Made by a program: the position numbers and the translations under genes. Shown piece after piece: positions 17,258 to 26,552 of a stretch of DNA of 53,675 nucleotides (the first letter of the stretch is position 1; each line of letters begins with the position of its first letter). Below the pieces are notes generated by a model, which was not told the DNA's origin, ran no database searches, and was given only the letters and a program-made list of their open reading frames with translations. The DNA lies in the NCBI GenBank assembly GCA_002435325.1, contig DJMJ01000001.1, positions 1 to 53,675 of the forward strand, read 5' to 3'. Source of the DNA: Nitrospira sp. UBA6493. Its GTDB lineage: Bacteria; Nitrospirota; Nitrospiria; Nitrospirales; Nitrospiraceae.

Positions 17258-18973
17258 ATGAAAACATCTCAGCTCCTGATCCCCACGTTACGGGAAGTTC
17301 CCGGTGAGGCTGAAACTGTCAGCCACAAACTGATGCTGCGCGCGGGCATGATCCGGAAAGTCGCCGCCGGCATATACACCTACCTCCCCCTGGGCCTTCG
17401 CGTGATTCGCAAGATCGAACAGATTATCCGCGAGGAGATGAATCAGGCCGGCGCACAGGAAGTCCTCATGCCGATGGCCTCTCCAGCCGAACTCTGGCGG
17501 GAAACAGGCCGTTGGGATTTCTACGGAAAAGAACTGCTGCGGTTTAAAGATCGCCATGAGCGGGATTTCTGCCTGGGTCCCACGCACGAAGAAGTCATCA
17601 CGGACCTCTTCCGCCGGGAAGTGAAATCCTACCGTCAGCTGCCAATGAACTTCTATCAGATCCAAACGAAATTCAGGGATGAGATCCGTCCCAGGTTCGG
17701 CCTCATGCGCGGGCGCGAGTTCTTGATGAAAGACGCCTACAGCTTCGATCGGGACGAAGCCGGCGCCAGGCTGAATTATCAGAAGATGTATGACGCCTAC
17801 CACCGGATCTTTACCCGCTGCGGTCTGACATTCCGCGCTGTAGAAGCAGACACCGGACTTATCGGCGGCACCTCATCGCACGAATTCATGGTCCTGGCCG
17901 ATACCGGCGAGGAAACGATCGTGTACAGTGACCAGGGCACCTACGCCGCCAACGTCGAGCGGGCGGAAGTCCCCTCTCCAAGCCAGACCGAACAGGATGC
18001 ACCCAAGCCCCTGCAAATCGTGTCCACGCCGAATTGCCGTAGCATTGAAGAAGTCACAGCCTTTCTCAACGTGTCCCCGACTCGCCTCGTCAAAACGTTG
18101 CTCTATACAACAGGGAAAGACACCGTGGCCGTCCTTGTGCGAGGCGACCATACCGTCAATGAGATCAAGCTCAAGAAAGCGTTAGGCGTGACGGAGATCG
18201 AACTGGCTGGTCCGGCCACCGTTGAAAAAGCCACCGGGGCCCCAGTCGGGTATGCCGGCCCTATCGGATTACAAGGCATTCAAATTTTTGCAGACCATGC
18301 CGTTCCCGCCTTGCGTAACGTGATCATTGGCGCCAACCGTCTCGACACGCATTATATCGATGCCAACTGGGAACGTGATTTCAAGGCCGACCAGGTCCTC
18401 GACCTTCGCAACGCGCAGGCCGGCGATCCCTCGCCTCGACAGGACGGCAACCTGAAAGCCACCAAAGGCATCGAGGTGGGACACGTCTTCATGCTCGGCA
18501 CAAAGTACAGCAAGGCCATGAATGCCACGTTCCTGGATCCGCAGGGCAAGGAATGTCTGGCCGTCATGGGCTGCTACGGCATCGGCGTCAGCCGGTCCGC
18601 GGCCGCATCGATCGAGCAAAATCACGACGACCGCGGCATCATCTGGCCTTTCCCCATCGCCCCCTTCCATGTCCATCTGATTCCGGTTAGCCAATCGGAT
18701 AAGACCGCGGAAGCCACCGCCGTGATCTATGCGAACCTTGTCGCGGGCGGATTCGAAGTGCTCTGGGATGATCGTGAAGATCGTGCCGGCGTCAAATTCA
18801 ACGACGCTGATCTCATCGGCGCACCCTTCCAAGTCGTAATCGGCGACAAAGGATTGGCTGAAGGCGTTGTGGAAGTCAAAATCCGTCGATCCGGGATCAA
18901 AACTCGCATTGTGCCGGCAGAACTCCTCCCGCATCTCCGAGCCGCAATGCCGGCGACCAACCCACAACAATAA
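17258..18973 (+). CDS. proS: Prolyl-tRNA synthetase (bacterial type)
   Basis: Class II synthetase that charges tRNA-Pro. Motif 2 region FRDEIRPRFGLMRGREFLMKDAYSF is intact (residues about 143-167). An editing domain of the INS/YbaK type occupies about 240-390, which clears mischarged Ala-tRNA-Pro. Motif 3 GCYGIGVSRSAAASIEQ follows, then the anticodon-binding domain. 571 aa, typical bacterial architecture. Last gene of the cluster; a 220-bp gap follows. Confidence 0.96.
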   Translation: MKTSQLLIPTLREVPGEAETVSHKLMLRAGMIRKVAAGIYTYLPLGLRVIRKIEQIIREEMNQAGAQEVLMPMASPAELWRETGRWDFYGKELLRFKDRHERDFCLGPTHEEVITDLFRREVKSYRQLPMNFYQIQTKFRDEIRPRFGLMRGREFLMKDAYSFDRDEAGARLNYQKMYDAYHRIFTRCGLTFRAVEADTGLIGGTSSHEFMVLADTGEETIVYSDQGTYAANVERAEVPSPSQTEQDAPKPLQIVSTPNCRSIEEVTAFLNVSPTRLVKTLLYTTGKDTVAVLVRGDHTVNEIKLKKALGVTEIELAGPATVEKATGAPVGYAGPIGLQGIQIFADHAVPALRNVIIGANRLDTHYIDANWERDFKADQVLDLRNAQAGDPSPRQDGNLKATKGIEVGHVFMLGTKYSKAMNATFLDPQGKECLAVMGCYGIGVSRSAAASIEQNHDDRGIIWPFPIAPFHVHLIPVSQSDKTAEATAVIYANLVAGGFEVLWDDREDRAGVKFNDADLIGAPFQVVIGDKGLAEGVVEVKIRRSGIKTRIVPAELLPHLRAAMPATNPQQ

Positions 18974-19080
18974 GCTATCCATCCCCGCTTCTATTGCCTG
19001 CTTCATTCCCCATCCTATTTCTTGTTGAATAAACTTCTCTTTTCCTTGCCTTCCCAAGCCATTGGGCTAGACTGACATTG

Positions 19081-19100
19081 ATTGAGCAATCTGCCTCAAT
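19081..19100. other. Short inverted repeat in the proS-gspE/pilB gap
   Basis: ATTGAG (19081-19086) pairs with CTCAAT (19095-19100) across 8 bases. It sits about 95 bp before the start of the GAF-GspE gene. It could be an operator or a weak hairpin; no U-run follows. Confidence 0.2.
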
Positions 19101-19193
19101 TGGTTGAATAGCCCACGGCTCATGGCGCAAAGCGCGCGCCCATTTGCTTCACGACGCTGAGCGAAACAGAACTGCTGGGATGCAGGCAATCCA

Positions 19194-21503
19194 ATGACGC
19201 CAAACCTTCAAGAGTTGCAGCCAAAAACCGAACATGCCGAGCACGTCAAACGAATTACGAATCAAATCAACGCGGCCACAGACCTCGACCACATTCTCCT
19301 CGATCTCCACAAAGACATTCTCGGTTTATTCGACGCGGAAGACCTGACACTCTTTGCCTTCGACTCAGAAAAGAAGGAAATCTTTTCCAAAGTCCTTCAT
19401 GTCGATGGTGTCCAAGAAGTCCGTATTCCCATCTCGGAGCAAAGCCTCGCCGGTTTTTGTGCCAAATACCTGCGCCCGGTCAATATCGCTGATGCCTATA
19501 ATATGGCTGAGCTCCAAGGCATTCACCCGGCCCTGCTCCATGACACTTCCTATGACAAAAATACCGGCTTCAAAACCAAACAAGTCCTAACCTATCCGAT
19601 CGTCGCCGACAATAAATACCTGATGGGCGTTTTCCAGCTCCTGAATAAGAAAAGCGGCAGCCGCTTCACCAGAAAGGATGAGGAATCAGTCGCCGAAATC
19701 GCCAAAGCTCTAGGCATCGCCTTTTTCAATCTCCGAAAGGTCGCGAAAAAGAATCCGACCAAATTTGACCTCTTGGTCACCAATAACCGCATCGCCCAGA
19801 ACGACCTTGAGAACGCCATCGCGGAGTCCCGCAAAGGGATAAGCGACCTCGAAATCATTCTTATTGAAAAGTACAAGGTTCCCAAACTCGATCTAGGGAA
19901 ATCACTCGCCCAATTTTTCAAATGCCCCTACATCGAATACAGCGAACGCACCCTCGTCGACATTGAACTGCTCAAGAATCTAAACGTCGATTACTTAAAA
20001 AAGAATCACTGGATGCCGCTCAAGCGGGATCGCACGGCCATCGAGATTCTAACCGATGACCCTGGAGATCTGGACCGCGTCCAGGACATCAAACGAACGT
20101 TCCCCGGGCTCAATATCCGCTTTGCCGTCAGCCTGCGCCGTGACATCTCTCAATTTCTCGCCACGGCGACAGGTCAGAGCGACACAGGGGCAGGAGGACG
20201 GAAGCTCGACGAAAATGTGTCCGACATTCTCGGCGAACTCGTCACCGAATCCCAGGCTGAGGCTCTGGAGGATGTTTCTGCGGGAAGCGGCCTGGATGAA
20301 AATGACAGTGCGATCGTGCGCCTGGCCAATCAAATCATTGCCGACGCCTATCGCCAGAATGCCTCGGATATTCATATCGAACCGTATGGAGTAAAGCACG
20401 AGACGCTGGTCCGTTTCCGCGTCGACGGCGACTGCTTTGAATACATGAAGATTCCGCAAAGCTACCGGCGCGCCATTGTTTCTCGGCTGAAGATTATGGC
20501 GAGTTTGGATATTGCCGAGCGGCGGAAGCCGCAGGACGGCAAGATCAAATTCAAGCTGAATGAAACGAAGGAAATCGAACTCCGCGTCGCTACGCTGCCT
20601 ACTGCGGGCTTCAACGAAGACGTAGTGATGCGTATCTTGGCGGCCAGCGAGCCCCTACCGCTGGACAAGATGGGATTCTCGGATCGCAATCTCAAGGGCA
20701 TCAAGGACATTTCCACAAAACCCTACGGTATCATTCTTTGTGTCGGACCGACCGGATCAGGAAAAACGACCACGCTCCATTCCGTGCTGGGCAACATCAA
20801 TACTCCGGACATAAAAATTTGGACGGCTGAAGATCCCGTCGAAATCACGCAATATGGACTGCGACAAGTCCAAGTCCAGCCAAAAATCGGATTCACGTTC
20901 GCGGCCGCGATGCGTGCCTTCCTCCGAGCCGATCCAGATGTCATTATGGTCGGCGAAATGCGAGATAAAGAAACGGCGGATACCGGGATCGAAGCCTCGC
21001 TCACCGGCCACTTGGTGCTCAGCACCTTGCATACCAATAGCGCGGTGGAAACGGTCACCCGTCTCCTGGACATGGGCTGCGATCCATTCAGCTTTGCCGA
21101 TGCCATGCTCGGCGTCCTCGCGCAACGATTGGCCCGCCGGATCTGCAAAGACTGCAAGGAACAATATGTGGGCAGCCCGGTAGAGTATGAGGAACTCAGG
21201 CAAGGCTATGGGCCTGAGTATTGGGACAAACTCGGCATCAAACAGGACAATACGTTCCGTTTGACCCGTGGCAAAGGCTGTGAAACCTGTAATCGGTCCG
21301 GATTCAAGGGTCGTGTCGCCCTGCATGAGCTCTTGCTCGGATCGGACAAGATGAAACGGATGATCCAAGAAAAGGCACGAACCGAAGATATGTTGAGAAC
21401 GGCCCTCGAAGAAGGGATGACGACCTTGATGCAAGACGGTATTCAGAAGGTCCTTCAGGGACACACTATTTTCAAGGAAGTGAAAGCCGTCGCGATTAAG
21501 TAA
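19194..21503 (+). CDS. GAF-domain GspE/PilB-type secretion ATPase
   Basis: Assembly ATPase of the type II secretion/type IV pilus family with an extra N-terminal GAF domain. Residues about 15-180 form the GAF domain, about 200-325 a GspE N-terminal (MshEN-like) domain, and about 380-760 the ATPase. Walker A GPTGSGKTTT is near 519-526, followed by DPDVIMVGEMRDKETA and GHLVLSTLHTN. Zinc cysteines appear as CKDC and CETC near the C-terminus. The GAF domain suggests control by a small ligand. No pilin, platform protein or secretin gene is adjacent, so the partner machine lies elsewhere. Confidence 0.9.
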   Translation: MTPNLQELQPKTEHAEHVKRITNQINAATDLDHILLDLHKDILGLFDAEDLTLFAFDSEKKEIFSKVLHVDGVQEVRIPISEQSLAGFCAKYLRPVNIADAYNMAELQGIHPALLHDTSYDKNTGFKTKQVLTYPIVADNKYLMGVFQLLNKKSGSRFTRKDEESVAEIAKALGIAFFNLRKVAKKNPTKFDLLVTNNRIAQNDLENAIAESRKGISDLEIILIEKYKVPKLDLGKSLAQFFKCPYIEYSERTLVDIELLKNLNVDYLKKNHWMPLKRDRTAIEILTDDPGDLDRVQDIKRTFPGLNIRFAVSLRRDISQFLATATGQSDTGAGGRKLDENVSDILGELVTESQAEALEDVSAGSGLDENDSAIVRLANQIIADAYRQNASDIHIEPYGVKHETLVRFRVDGDCFEYMKIPQSYRRAIVSRLKIMASLDIAERRKPQDGKIKFKLNETKEIELRVATLPTAGFNEDVVMRILAASEPLPLDKMGFSDRNLKGIKDISTKPYGIILCVGPTGSGKTTTLHSVLGNINTPDIKIWTAEDPVEITQYGLRQVQVQPKIGFTFAAAMRAFLRADPDVIMVGEMRDKETADTGIEASLTGHLVLSTLHTNSAVETVTRLLDMGCDPFSFADAMLGVLAQRLARRICKDCKEQYVGSPVEYEELRQGYGPEYWDKLGIKQDNTFRLTRGKGCETCNRSGFKGRVALHELLLGSDKMKRMIQEKARTEDMLRTALEEGMTTLMQDGIQKVLQGHTIFKEVKAVAIK

Positions 21504-21535
21504 TCTGTTCCCTCTCAGCACGAACGACGGTCTCT

Positions 21536-21568
21536 CAAGGCCGGTGTCCATGAAGGAAACCGGCCTTG
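21536..21568 (+). terminator. Hairpin downstream of the GAF-GspE gene
   Basis: A perfect 10-bp stem (CAAGGCCGGT at 21536-21545, ACCGGCCTTG at 21559-21568) with a 13-base loop starts 33 bp after the stop codon. No U-run follows, so termination would have to rely on the stem alone or on Rho. Confidence 0.45.
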
Positions 21569-21717
21569 CCGTATAAATTATCCGCAGACAAATCTCCGGT
21601 ATGCAATCGCTCTGAAAATGTTTTCTCTGACTAGGACAGCATGGCCCCTTGTATTATTCTATGAATGAGACTGACGATCTTGTCCGTCTTGCACGAAAAA
21701 AGAGGAGAAGAGAGGAA

Positions 21718-22413
21718 ATGACAAAGGTCCATCGAATCATTGCGCTGAGCCTGTCGGGTTGTCTTGTCTTTGCCGGCTGTGCGGAAGATGATCCCTATAT
21801 GAAAACTAAGGTCGGTGCCGCCATTGGTGCGGTGGTCGGTGCAGGAGCTGGAGCCGCCATCGACAAAAAGAATAGAGGACGTGGAGCGGCGATCGGCGCA
21901 GCAGTGGGAGTCCTGGCCGGCGGAGGGGTCGGCCTCTATATGGACAAGCAAAAGAAGGCGATTGAAGAAAAACTCGCCAAGGAACTCCAATCCCACGATG
22001 TCGAGCTCAGAAAACTTCCTGACAATAGCATCCAAGTTGACGTCAAAAGCGAAGCCTCCTTCGCCACAGGCAGCACCGACGTGAAACCCTCCTTCCAGGA
22101 CGTCCTGACAAAACTCGGCGGTGTGGTGACACAGTATGACAGCACCGCCGTCCATGTCGTGGGCTATACCGACAATCAGGGAACCGCCGCCTTTAACCAA
22201 CAGTTATCGGAACAACGAGCCCAAGCCGTCGCAGCACAGCTGTTGAGCGCCGGCGTCCACCAAACCCGCGTTCTGACGGAGGGCCGTGGAGAATCCCAGC
22301 CGAAAGCCTCCAACGCGACGCCGGATGGCCGCAGCCAGAATAGGCGGGTTGAAATCTATCTGAAGCCGGTTGTCGAAGGCCAAGAAGCAGCCGCATTTGC
22401 TCCTCCCAAGTAA
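21718..22413 (+). CDS. OmpA-family lipoprotein
   Basis: The lipobox LVFAGC (Cys at about residue 22) predicts an outer-membrane lipoprotein. It is followed by a glycine-zipper segment (AAIGAVVGAGAGAAID, then AAIGAAVGVLAGGGVG), and the C-terminal OmpA domain has the peptidoglycan-binding pattern GYTDNQG...NQQLSEQRA. The start at 21718 has a long purine-rich ribosome site (GAGGAGAAGAGAGG) and gives 231 aa. It belongs to the YiaD/OmpA-like class that ties the outer membrane to the cell wall. Confidence 0.92.
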   Translation: MTKVHRIIALSLSGCLVFAGCAEDDPYMKTKVGAAIGAVVGAGAGAAIDKKNRGRGAAIGAAVGVLAGGGVGLYMDKQKKAIEEKLAKELQSHDVELRKLPDNSIQVDVKSEASFATGSTDVKPSFQDVLTKLGGVVTQYDSTAVHVVGYTDNQGTAAFNQQLSEQRAQAVAAQLLSAGVHQTRVLTEGRGESQPKASNATPDGRSQNRRVEIYLKPVVEGQEAAAFAPPK

Positions 22414-22538
22414 ATGGTCCGTTACCAGCGTGGGATTGGCCGCAGCCAGTCCCACGCCGATACGCTTCAGACCTTTTGGCTCCACACATGCTCCTCACTC
22501 CCTTTCCAGAGACCACAGGCTTTCGCTAGAATAGATCT

Positions 22539-23801
22539 GTGACATCGCTGACACGTTGCTCCCAACTACTTCTCGTTGCCTTCTGTCTAGGTGGCCCCCT
22601 TATCCTGCTCGCAGGCTGTGAGACCACTGAGCGTGCACTCGGCAACGCAGAGCGCGTCCTTTCCTCCACCACCGGAAAAACGATCGTCGATATTGCCGCC
22701 GGCAAGGACCCCAAACAGATCCTCAAGGAACACACCGACGCCTATCAGCGCGACCCGGAAGCTGTCCTGAGAGATTTACGGACAATCCAACGGGATTTTC
22801 ACAACATCATGGCTGCATTGACCGGACGAGTCCGCCAAACCTGGGGCGAGAAGGACGTAAAAGTTCCGGAGCAAAAAAAGTACGTCAAGTACACGCAGAA
22901 CTACATGAGCCGCGCCATCGTCGACTTTGACGCAGGAACCATAGTGGTTGAAACATTGGACGAGAAGACACCCAAAGACAGTTTGCGGCATGCCATCGTC
23001 ACCACACTGCTAACCCCAAACGATCCCCGCGCCGTCGACCTATTTTCCGACAAAGCCATCACTCTCACGGGCGACAAACCACCCTACCTCCTGGGACTTG
23101 TGGTCGATCGAGCAGGTCAGTCCATCAGCACGCCGGCCCAAGCAGAAGCCTTTGCCACGGCTGTTCTCGAGACACAGACACGCGCACGGTCCGTTGACCA
23201 AAACGGCACCACTAAGCAAGCGCTGCTGGCGGAGTTCAAGATGGTGGCCAACTTCGCCAATCGCCAGGCAGAGAAATATCGGCCCGTCGTCGCCCGCTTT
23301 GCAGATCAGTTTCAGATCAGCCCAAGCCTCATCTTCGCCGTCATTCGCAAGGAAAGTAACTTCAATCCCTTTGCCGTCAGTTCCGCTCCGGCCTATGGAC
23401 TCATGCAGCTCGTTCCCAGCAGCGGGGGCCGCGAGGCCTATCGAAAAGCCAAAGGAACGGACACCATTCCCTCCCGTGACTACCTCTTCGATCCGGAGCA
23501 TAATATTGAACTCGGCAGCGCCTACCTTAATGTGCTCTCGTACAACCAGCTTGAACAAATTGAGAACCGCGTTTCACGAGAGTATTGTGTGATATCGGCC
23601 TATAATACCGGCCCACGCAATGTCTTTCGAGCCTTTGCCCAGGATTCAACCGCGGCCATCAACCACATTAATGGACTCCAGCCCCCAGCAGTCTACGATC
23701 ACTTGCGCGCCCACCTGCCTTACCAGGAAACGAGAACCTACCTCGAAAAAGTCGTGACCTTTCGTAAACAGTTTATTTCCGCCCCAGGCACCGGTCATTA
23801 G
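22539..23801 (+). CDS. MltC-like membrane-bound lytic transglycosylase
   Basis: Cleaves peptidoglycan glycan strands. The lipoprotein signal LILLAGC precedes an N-terminal DUF3393-type domain (about 60-200), and the SLT domain follows with catalytic Glu272 in RKESNFNPFAVS, then AYGLMQLVP and YNTGPRNVFRAF. GTG start at 22539; 420 aa. It is the second of four consecutive rightward genes that act at the cell wall. The symbol mltC is withheld since orthology was not tested. Confidence 0.9.
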   Translation: MTSLTRCSQLLLVAFCLGGPLILLAGCETTERALGNAERVLSSTTGKTIVDIAAGKDPKQILKEHTDAYQRDPEAVLRDLRTIQRDFHNIMAALTGRVRQTWGEKDVKVPEQKKYVKYTQNYMSRAIVDFDAGTIVVETLDEKTPKDSLRHAIVTTLLTPNDPRAVDLFSDKAITLTGDKPPYLLGLVVDRAGQSISTPAQAEAFATAVLETQTRARSVDQNGTTKQALLAEFKMVANFANRQAEKYRPVVARFADQFQISPSLIFAVIRKESNFNPFAVSSAPAYGLMQLVPSSGGREAYRKAKGTDTIPSRDYLFDPEHNIELGSAYLNVLSYNQLEQIENRVSREYCVISAYNTGPRNVFRAFAQDSTAAINHINGLQPPAVYDHLRAHLPYQETRTYLEKVVTFRKQFISAPGTGH

Positions 23802-23961
23802 CCGATTTCCCACGGCTACGCCCCATGGCATTCCGTGCCCAGTACCCGGCACATTCTTCCCGCCCACACATACGAATCATCACATCCGAAGAGTCAGAAC
23901 CTAATCGGCGTGCCATTTAAACGCGCCAACCGTGGCACGGAAGTTGGAGTTCACAACGGGA

Positions 23962-25296
23962 ATGAATACCTCGTCACTCTTCGACAGACTCACCCAAGAC
24001 GTGGCCCCGCTCGGAACCTTGCACGCGCCGCTGCTCAGCTGGCTCGGCTCGGTCGGCCTCCTCATCTTTTTTGCCTGGCACATCATCCAGCTCTCTCGCC
24101 ACACCGTACAAGCCCAGCGGCCGTTTCAACGGCTCTGTCAGACACTCGCTCCCTTGGTAAAAGAACGCCAACACCAATCTCCTTCCCGCTTCCCGCACAA
24201 TCGCCGAACGATGACCGCCAACGATCCGGTTGCCGAACTCAATCATCGTGACGGACAAGACCTTCAACGAGTCGATACCGCCTTTCAGCAAGAGCCTCTC
24301 CTCGTGCAAGCCTGGAACCAATATCGACAAACCCTGGTGACCGAACAGGTGCCCTGGTATATCGAACCGCGCATTTTCAGTTCCCGTGCCGCGCAAGAAC
24401 TCTTCGCGCTTGATTCCCTCTTCAACAGCCGCATCAACCTCGGATGGTATAGCCAGGTTCCCTCGCTCCTGACCGGCATCGGCCTACTCCTTACATTTGT
24501 CGCCCTCCTGATCGGGTTCAGCAAGCTCCAGCTCCATACGGACGGACACACCATCGTCGGCATTCAAGGCTTAATCAATGGTCTGGCAGGAAAATTTCTA
24601 ACCTCCATCGTCGGGCTGATGTGTGCCAACCTGTTTACCTTCATTGAAAAACCAGCGATGTTCCGGCTGCTCGCGGCACACCAAACCTGCATGCAATACC
24701 TCGATGAACTCTTCCCGCGAAAAACACTGGAACAGCTATTGGAAGGATTGAGTGGCCTCTCCCACGGAGAACCGCACCCAACCCGGTTCGCTCGCCACTC
24801 TGCGGAAACGTTTATTCCGACTGAGTCTCTGACGCAGCCGATCCGGACCATGACGGACGCGATGCATTCACTGACCCAGGATCTTCGAACTCACCTGCTC
24901 TCAAAGCAGACTTCACACGAGTCCGATCCTGCACAGATCCTGTCCGATCACTTGGCCCCTTTGATACAAAGCCTTACCGGCACCGTCGAACGACTCACCG
25001 ACATTTTGAATACACAACAGCAGCAGCACTACGTCTCTACTACCCAGGTGAACCAACTGATCGATCAACTGACGGGACGGCTCAACAGCGAGGGCGAACT
25101 CACCCACGCCCCGGCTCCCCCCCTCAGCCTGGATGGTTCAGGAAAATCCACGCTGCAGGACGAGGGACTCGCCCATGAGACTCGAGTATCAGGCCGCTGC
25201 GCACCTCGGCATCCAGGAGCATCGGCATGCCGTTTAACCAACGTTCGCACAAGTCCAGCATCTCGCATACCACAACCAACGGCCTCATGGACTTGA
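23962..25296 (+). CDS. ZorA-like MotA/TolQ/ExbB-family proton channel protein
   Basis: Three transmembrane segments: LLSWLGSVGLLIFFAWHII (about 25-43), VPSLLTGIGLLLTFVALLIG (about 175-195) and FLTSIVGLMCANLFTFIEK (about 215-233). The last two carry the MotA/TolQ core seen in ZorA of the Zorya anti-phage system. A long, partly coiled-coil cytoplasmic tail follows, also as in ZorA. The ATG at 23962 is preferred to a GTG at 23932 (444 aa). The last 40 residues overlap the next gene and are Arg/Pro-rich, so the true family end may be near residue 400. zorC, zorD or zorE are absent downstream, so a defence role is unproven. Confidence 0.75.
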   Translation: MNTSSLFDRLTQDVAPLGTLHAPLLSWLGSVGLLIFFAWHIIQLSRHTVQAQRPFQRLCQTLAPLVKERQHQSPSRFPHNRRTMTANDPVAELNHRDGQDLQRVDTAFQQEPLLVQAWNQYRQTLVTEQVPWYIEPRIFSSRAAQELFALDSLFNSRINLGWYSQVPSLLTGIGLLLTFVALLIGFSKLQLHTDGHTIVGIQGLINGLAGKFLTSIVGLMCANLFTFIEKPAMFRLLAAHQTCMQYLDELFPRKTLEQLLEGLSGLSHGEPHPTRFARHSAETFIPTESLTQPIRTMTDAMHSLTQDLRTHLLSKQTSHESDPAQILSDHLAPLIQSLTGTVERLTDILNTQQQQHYVSTTQVNQLIDQLTGRLNSEGELTHAPAPPLSLDGSGKSTLQDEGLAHETRVSGRCAPRHPGASACRLTNVRTSPASRIPQPTASWT

Positions 25297-25973
25297 TGAC
25301 TTCGCTGGCCATAATCTTCATCCTGCTCTTAGCCGCCTCACTCGCGCCGACATCGGATTCTGACGGCCCGCGAGCGGAAACGATCTCGACACAGGCCCAT
25401 GCCACCGTCGTTGAACCGGATATCCGAAATGAACTACACACACTTTTGCAGCCATTCGGATTGTCTGTAGAAGCCGATTCGCACGACCCGCTGCTGATGC
25501 AGATTGTGATACCCGACGACCTTCTCAACTTCGAGTTCGGCCAGAGCACCCTCATCAAGAATGCTGATTGATTCCTTCAGGAGATGATGCCCCGATACGC
25601 AACCGCGCTATGCAGTTCACTCCGCAGCCATGTCGATTCGGTGGTGATCGAAGGGCATACCGATGATCTTGGCCAGGATGCCGTAAATTTACGGCTAAGC
25701 CAGGAGCGATCCTTCCGGGTGATGGTAAAAGGACTCGACGTGATCGAGCGTAACGCCCCGTCGGTCGCCTCCTGTTTCCAACGTATGACGTCGGCCAGCG
25801 GACGCGGGAAGCAAGACCTTGTCTATGATCTGTCCACAGGCGTTGACCGCGGCAAGAGCCGGCGAGTGATCTTCAAGATTCGCCTCCGATCGGATGAACA
25901 GCGGCGCCAGCTGGCCGGAGCGGCGCAACCTTCTTTGCCGAATCCGGCACGTCCGGTCTCATCATCTTATTAA
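25227..25973 (+). pseudogene. ZorB-like MotB/OmpA-domain protein interrupted by in-frame TGA
   Basis: The frame reads as one 248-residue ZorB-sized protein except for TGA at 25569-25571 (codon 115). The first half has the MotB-type helix LMDLMTSLAIIFILLLAA with the candidate proton-carrying Asp22. The second half has the OmpA/MotB peptidoglycan-binding motif EGHTDDLGQDAVNLRLSQERS. Reading continues in the same frame after the stop (FLQEMMPRY), so there is no frameshift: a single base change from CGA, TGG or GGA would explain it. AGGAG sits 9 bp before the ATG. The second half could restart at the ATG pair 25584-25589 behind CAGGAG. It overlaps the zorA-like gene by 70 bp. Confidence 0.75.
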
Positions 25974-26313
25974 CGAACCACTTCTCGGGTCTTTCCTCTT
26001 GCAAACCTGCTCCTCGGTCTTCCAGTTTTCGTTCCCGTCAGCCCCAGACACCCAATGCCGCTTTGACTGAACCAGCCCTTCGTGGTATTCTGTACACGCA
26101 TACACGCAACGGGAACATCCCTCTCACCTACGCTCCAGGTCTTCCGCGCGTTGTTTCACATGACCGACGTACTGATGTAGCCGCGCATCCGAATCATGAC
26201 GATTCGACTGAGAGCCCTGCGTAGGACCCGTTACGGAAGACCGCCGCAAGACGACGGGGGTTTAGACAACACGCCTCTCGGCCGACATTCACGAGATCAC
26301 CAAGGAGGTCACC
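25974..26313. other. Intergenic region between zorB-like gene and small basic protein
   Basis: No supported gene is seen in these 340 bases. The last part holds a strong Shine-Dalgarno (AAGGAGGT, 26302-26309) that belongs to the next gene. No hairpin with a U-run was found after the zorB-like stop. Confidence 0.4.
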
Positions 26314-26502
26314 ATCGCACGTCCAGGAAAAACGACCATGGCCAAGCGGGATCGGGAAAAATCGATTCAGGCCAAGCGGAAAGAAAAGGAAGAAAAGCGA
26401 GTCATTCGCAAAAATGTAAAAGATGTGCGTGGAACAACGCCCGAAGGGGAAGATCCCGATTTGGCAGGACTGCAATGGGGACCGCAAGCTCCCCTGTTCT
26501 AG
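26314..26502 (+). CDS. Small Lys/Arg-rich protein, candidate ATC start (62 aa)
   Basis: The body from the ATG at 26338 is 54 aa: very basic up to residue 28, then EGEDPDLAGLQWGPQAPLF. A strong Shine-Dalgarno (AAGGAGGT) lies 24 bp further up and is spaced 4 bases before an in-frame ATC at 26314, which would add ARPGKTT. A weaker site (AGGAAA) precedes the ATG itself. I annotate from the ATC because of the spacing but the ATG is the conservative choice. It is paralogous to the gene at 34457-34648 (shared basic N-terminus and EDPDLxG...GPQ motif). The function is unknown; the charge suggests nucleic acid or ribosome binding. Confidence 0.55.
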   Translation: MARPGKTTMAKRDREKSIQAKRKEKEEKRVIRKNVKDVRGTTPEGEDPDLAGLQWGPQAPLF

Positions 26503-26552
26503 GCACACGCCGATGAGGGGACCGAGATCATCGGCCCCCTCCTCCAGCGTGA

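Noticed and set aside
19101..19193. c-di-GMP riboswitch before the GspE-type gene
   Set aside because: GCGCAAAGC-like words are present but the conserved GEMM core and stems are not.
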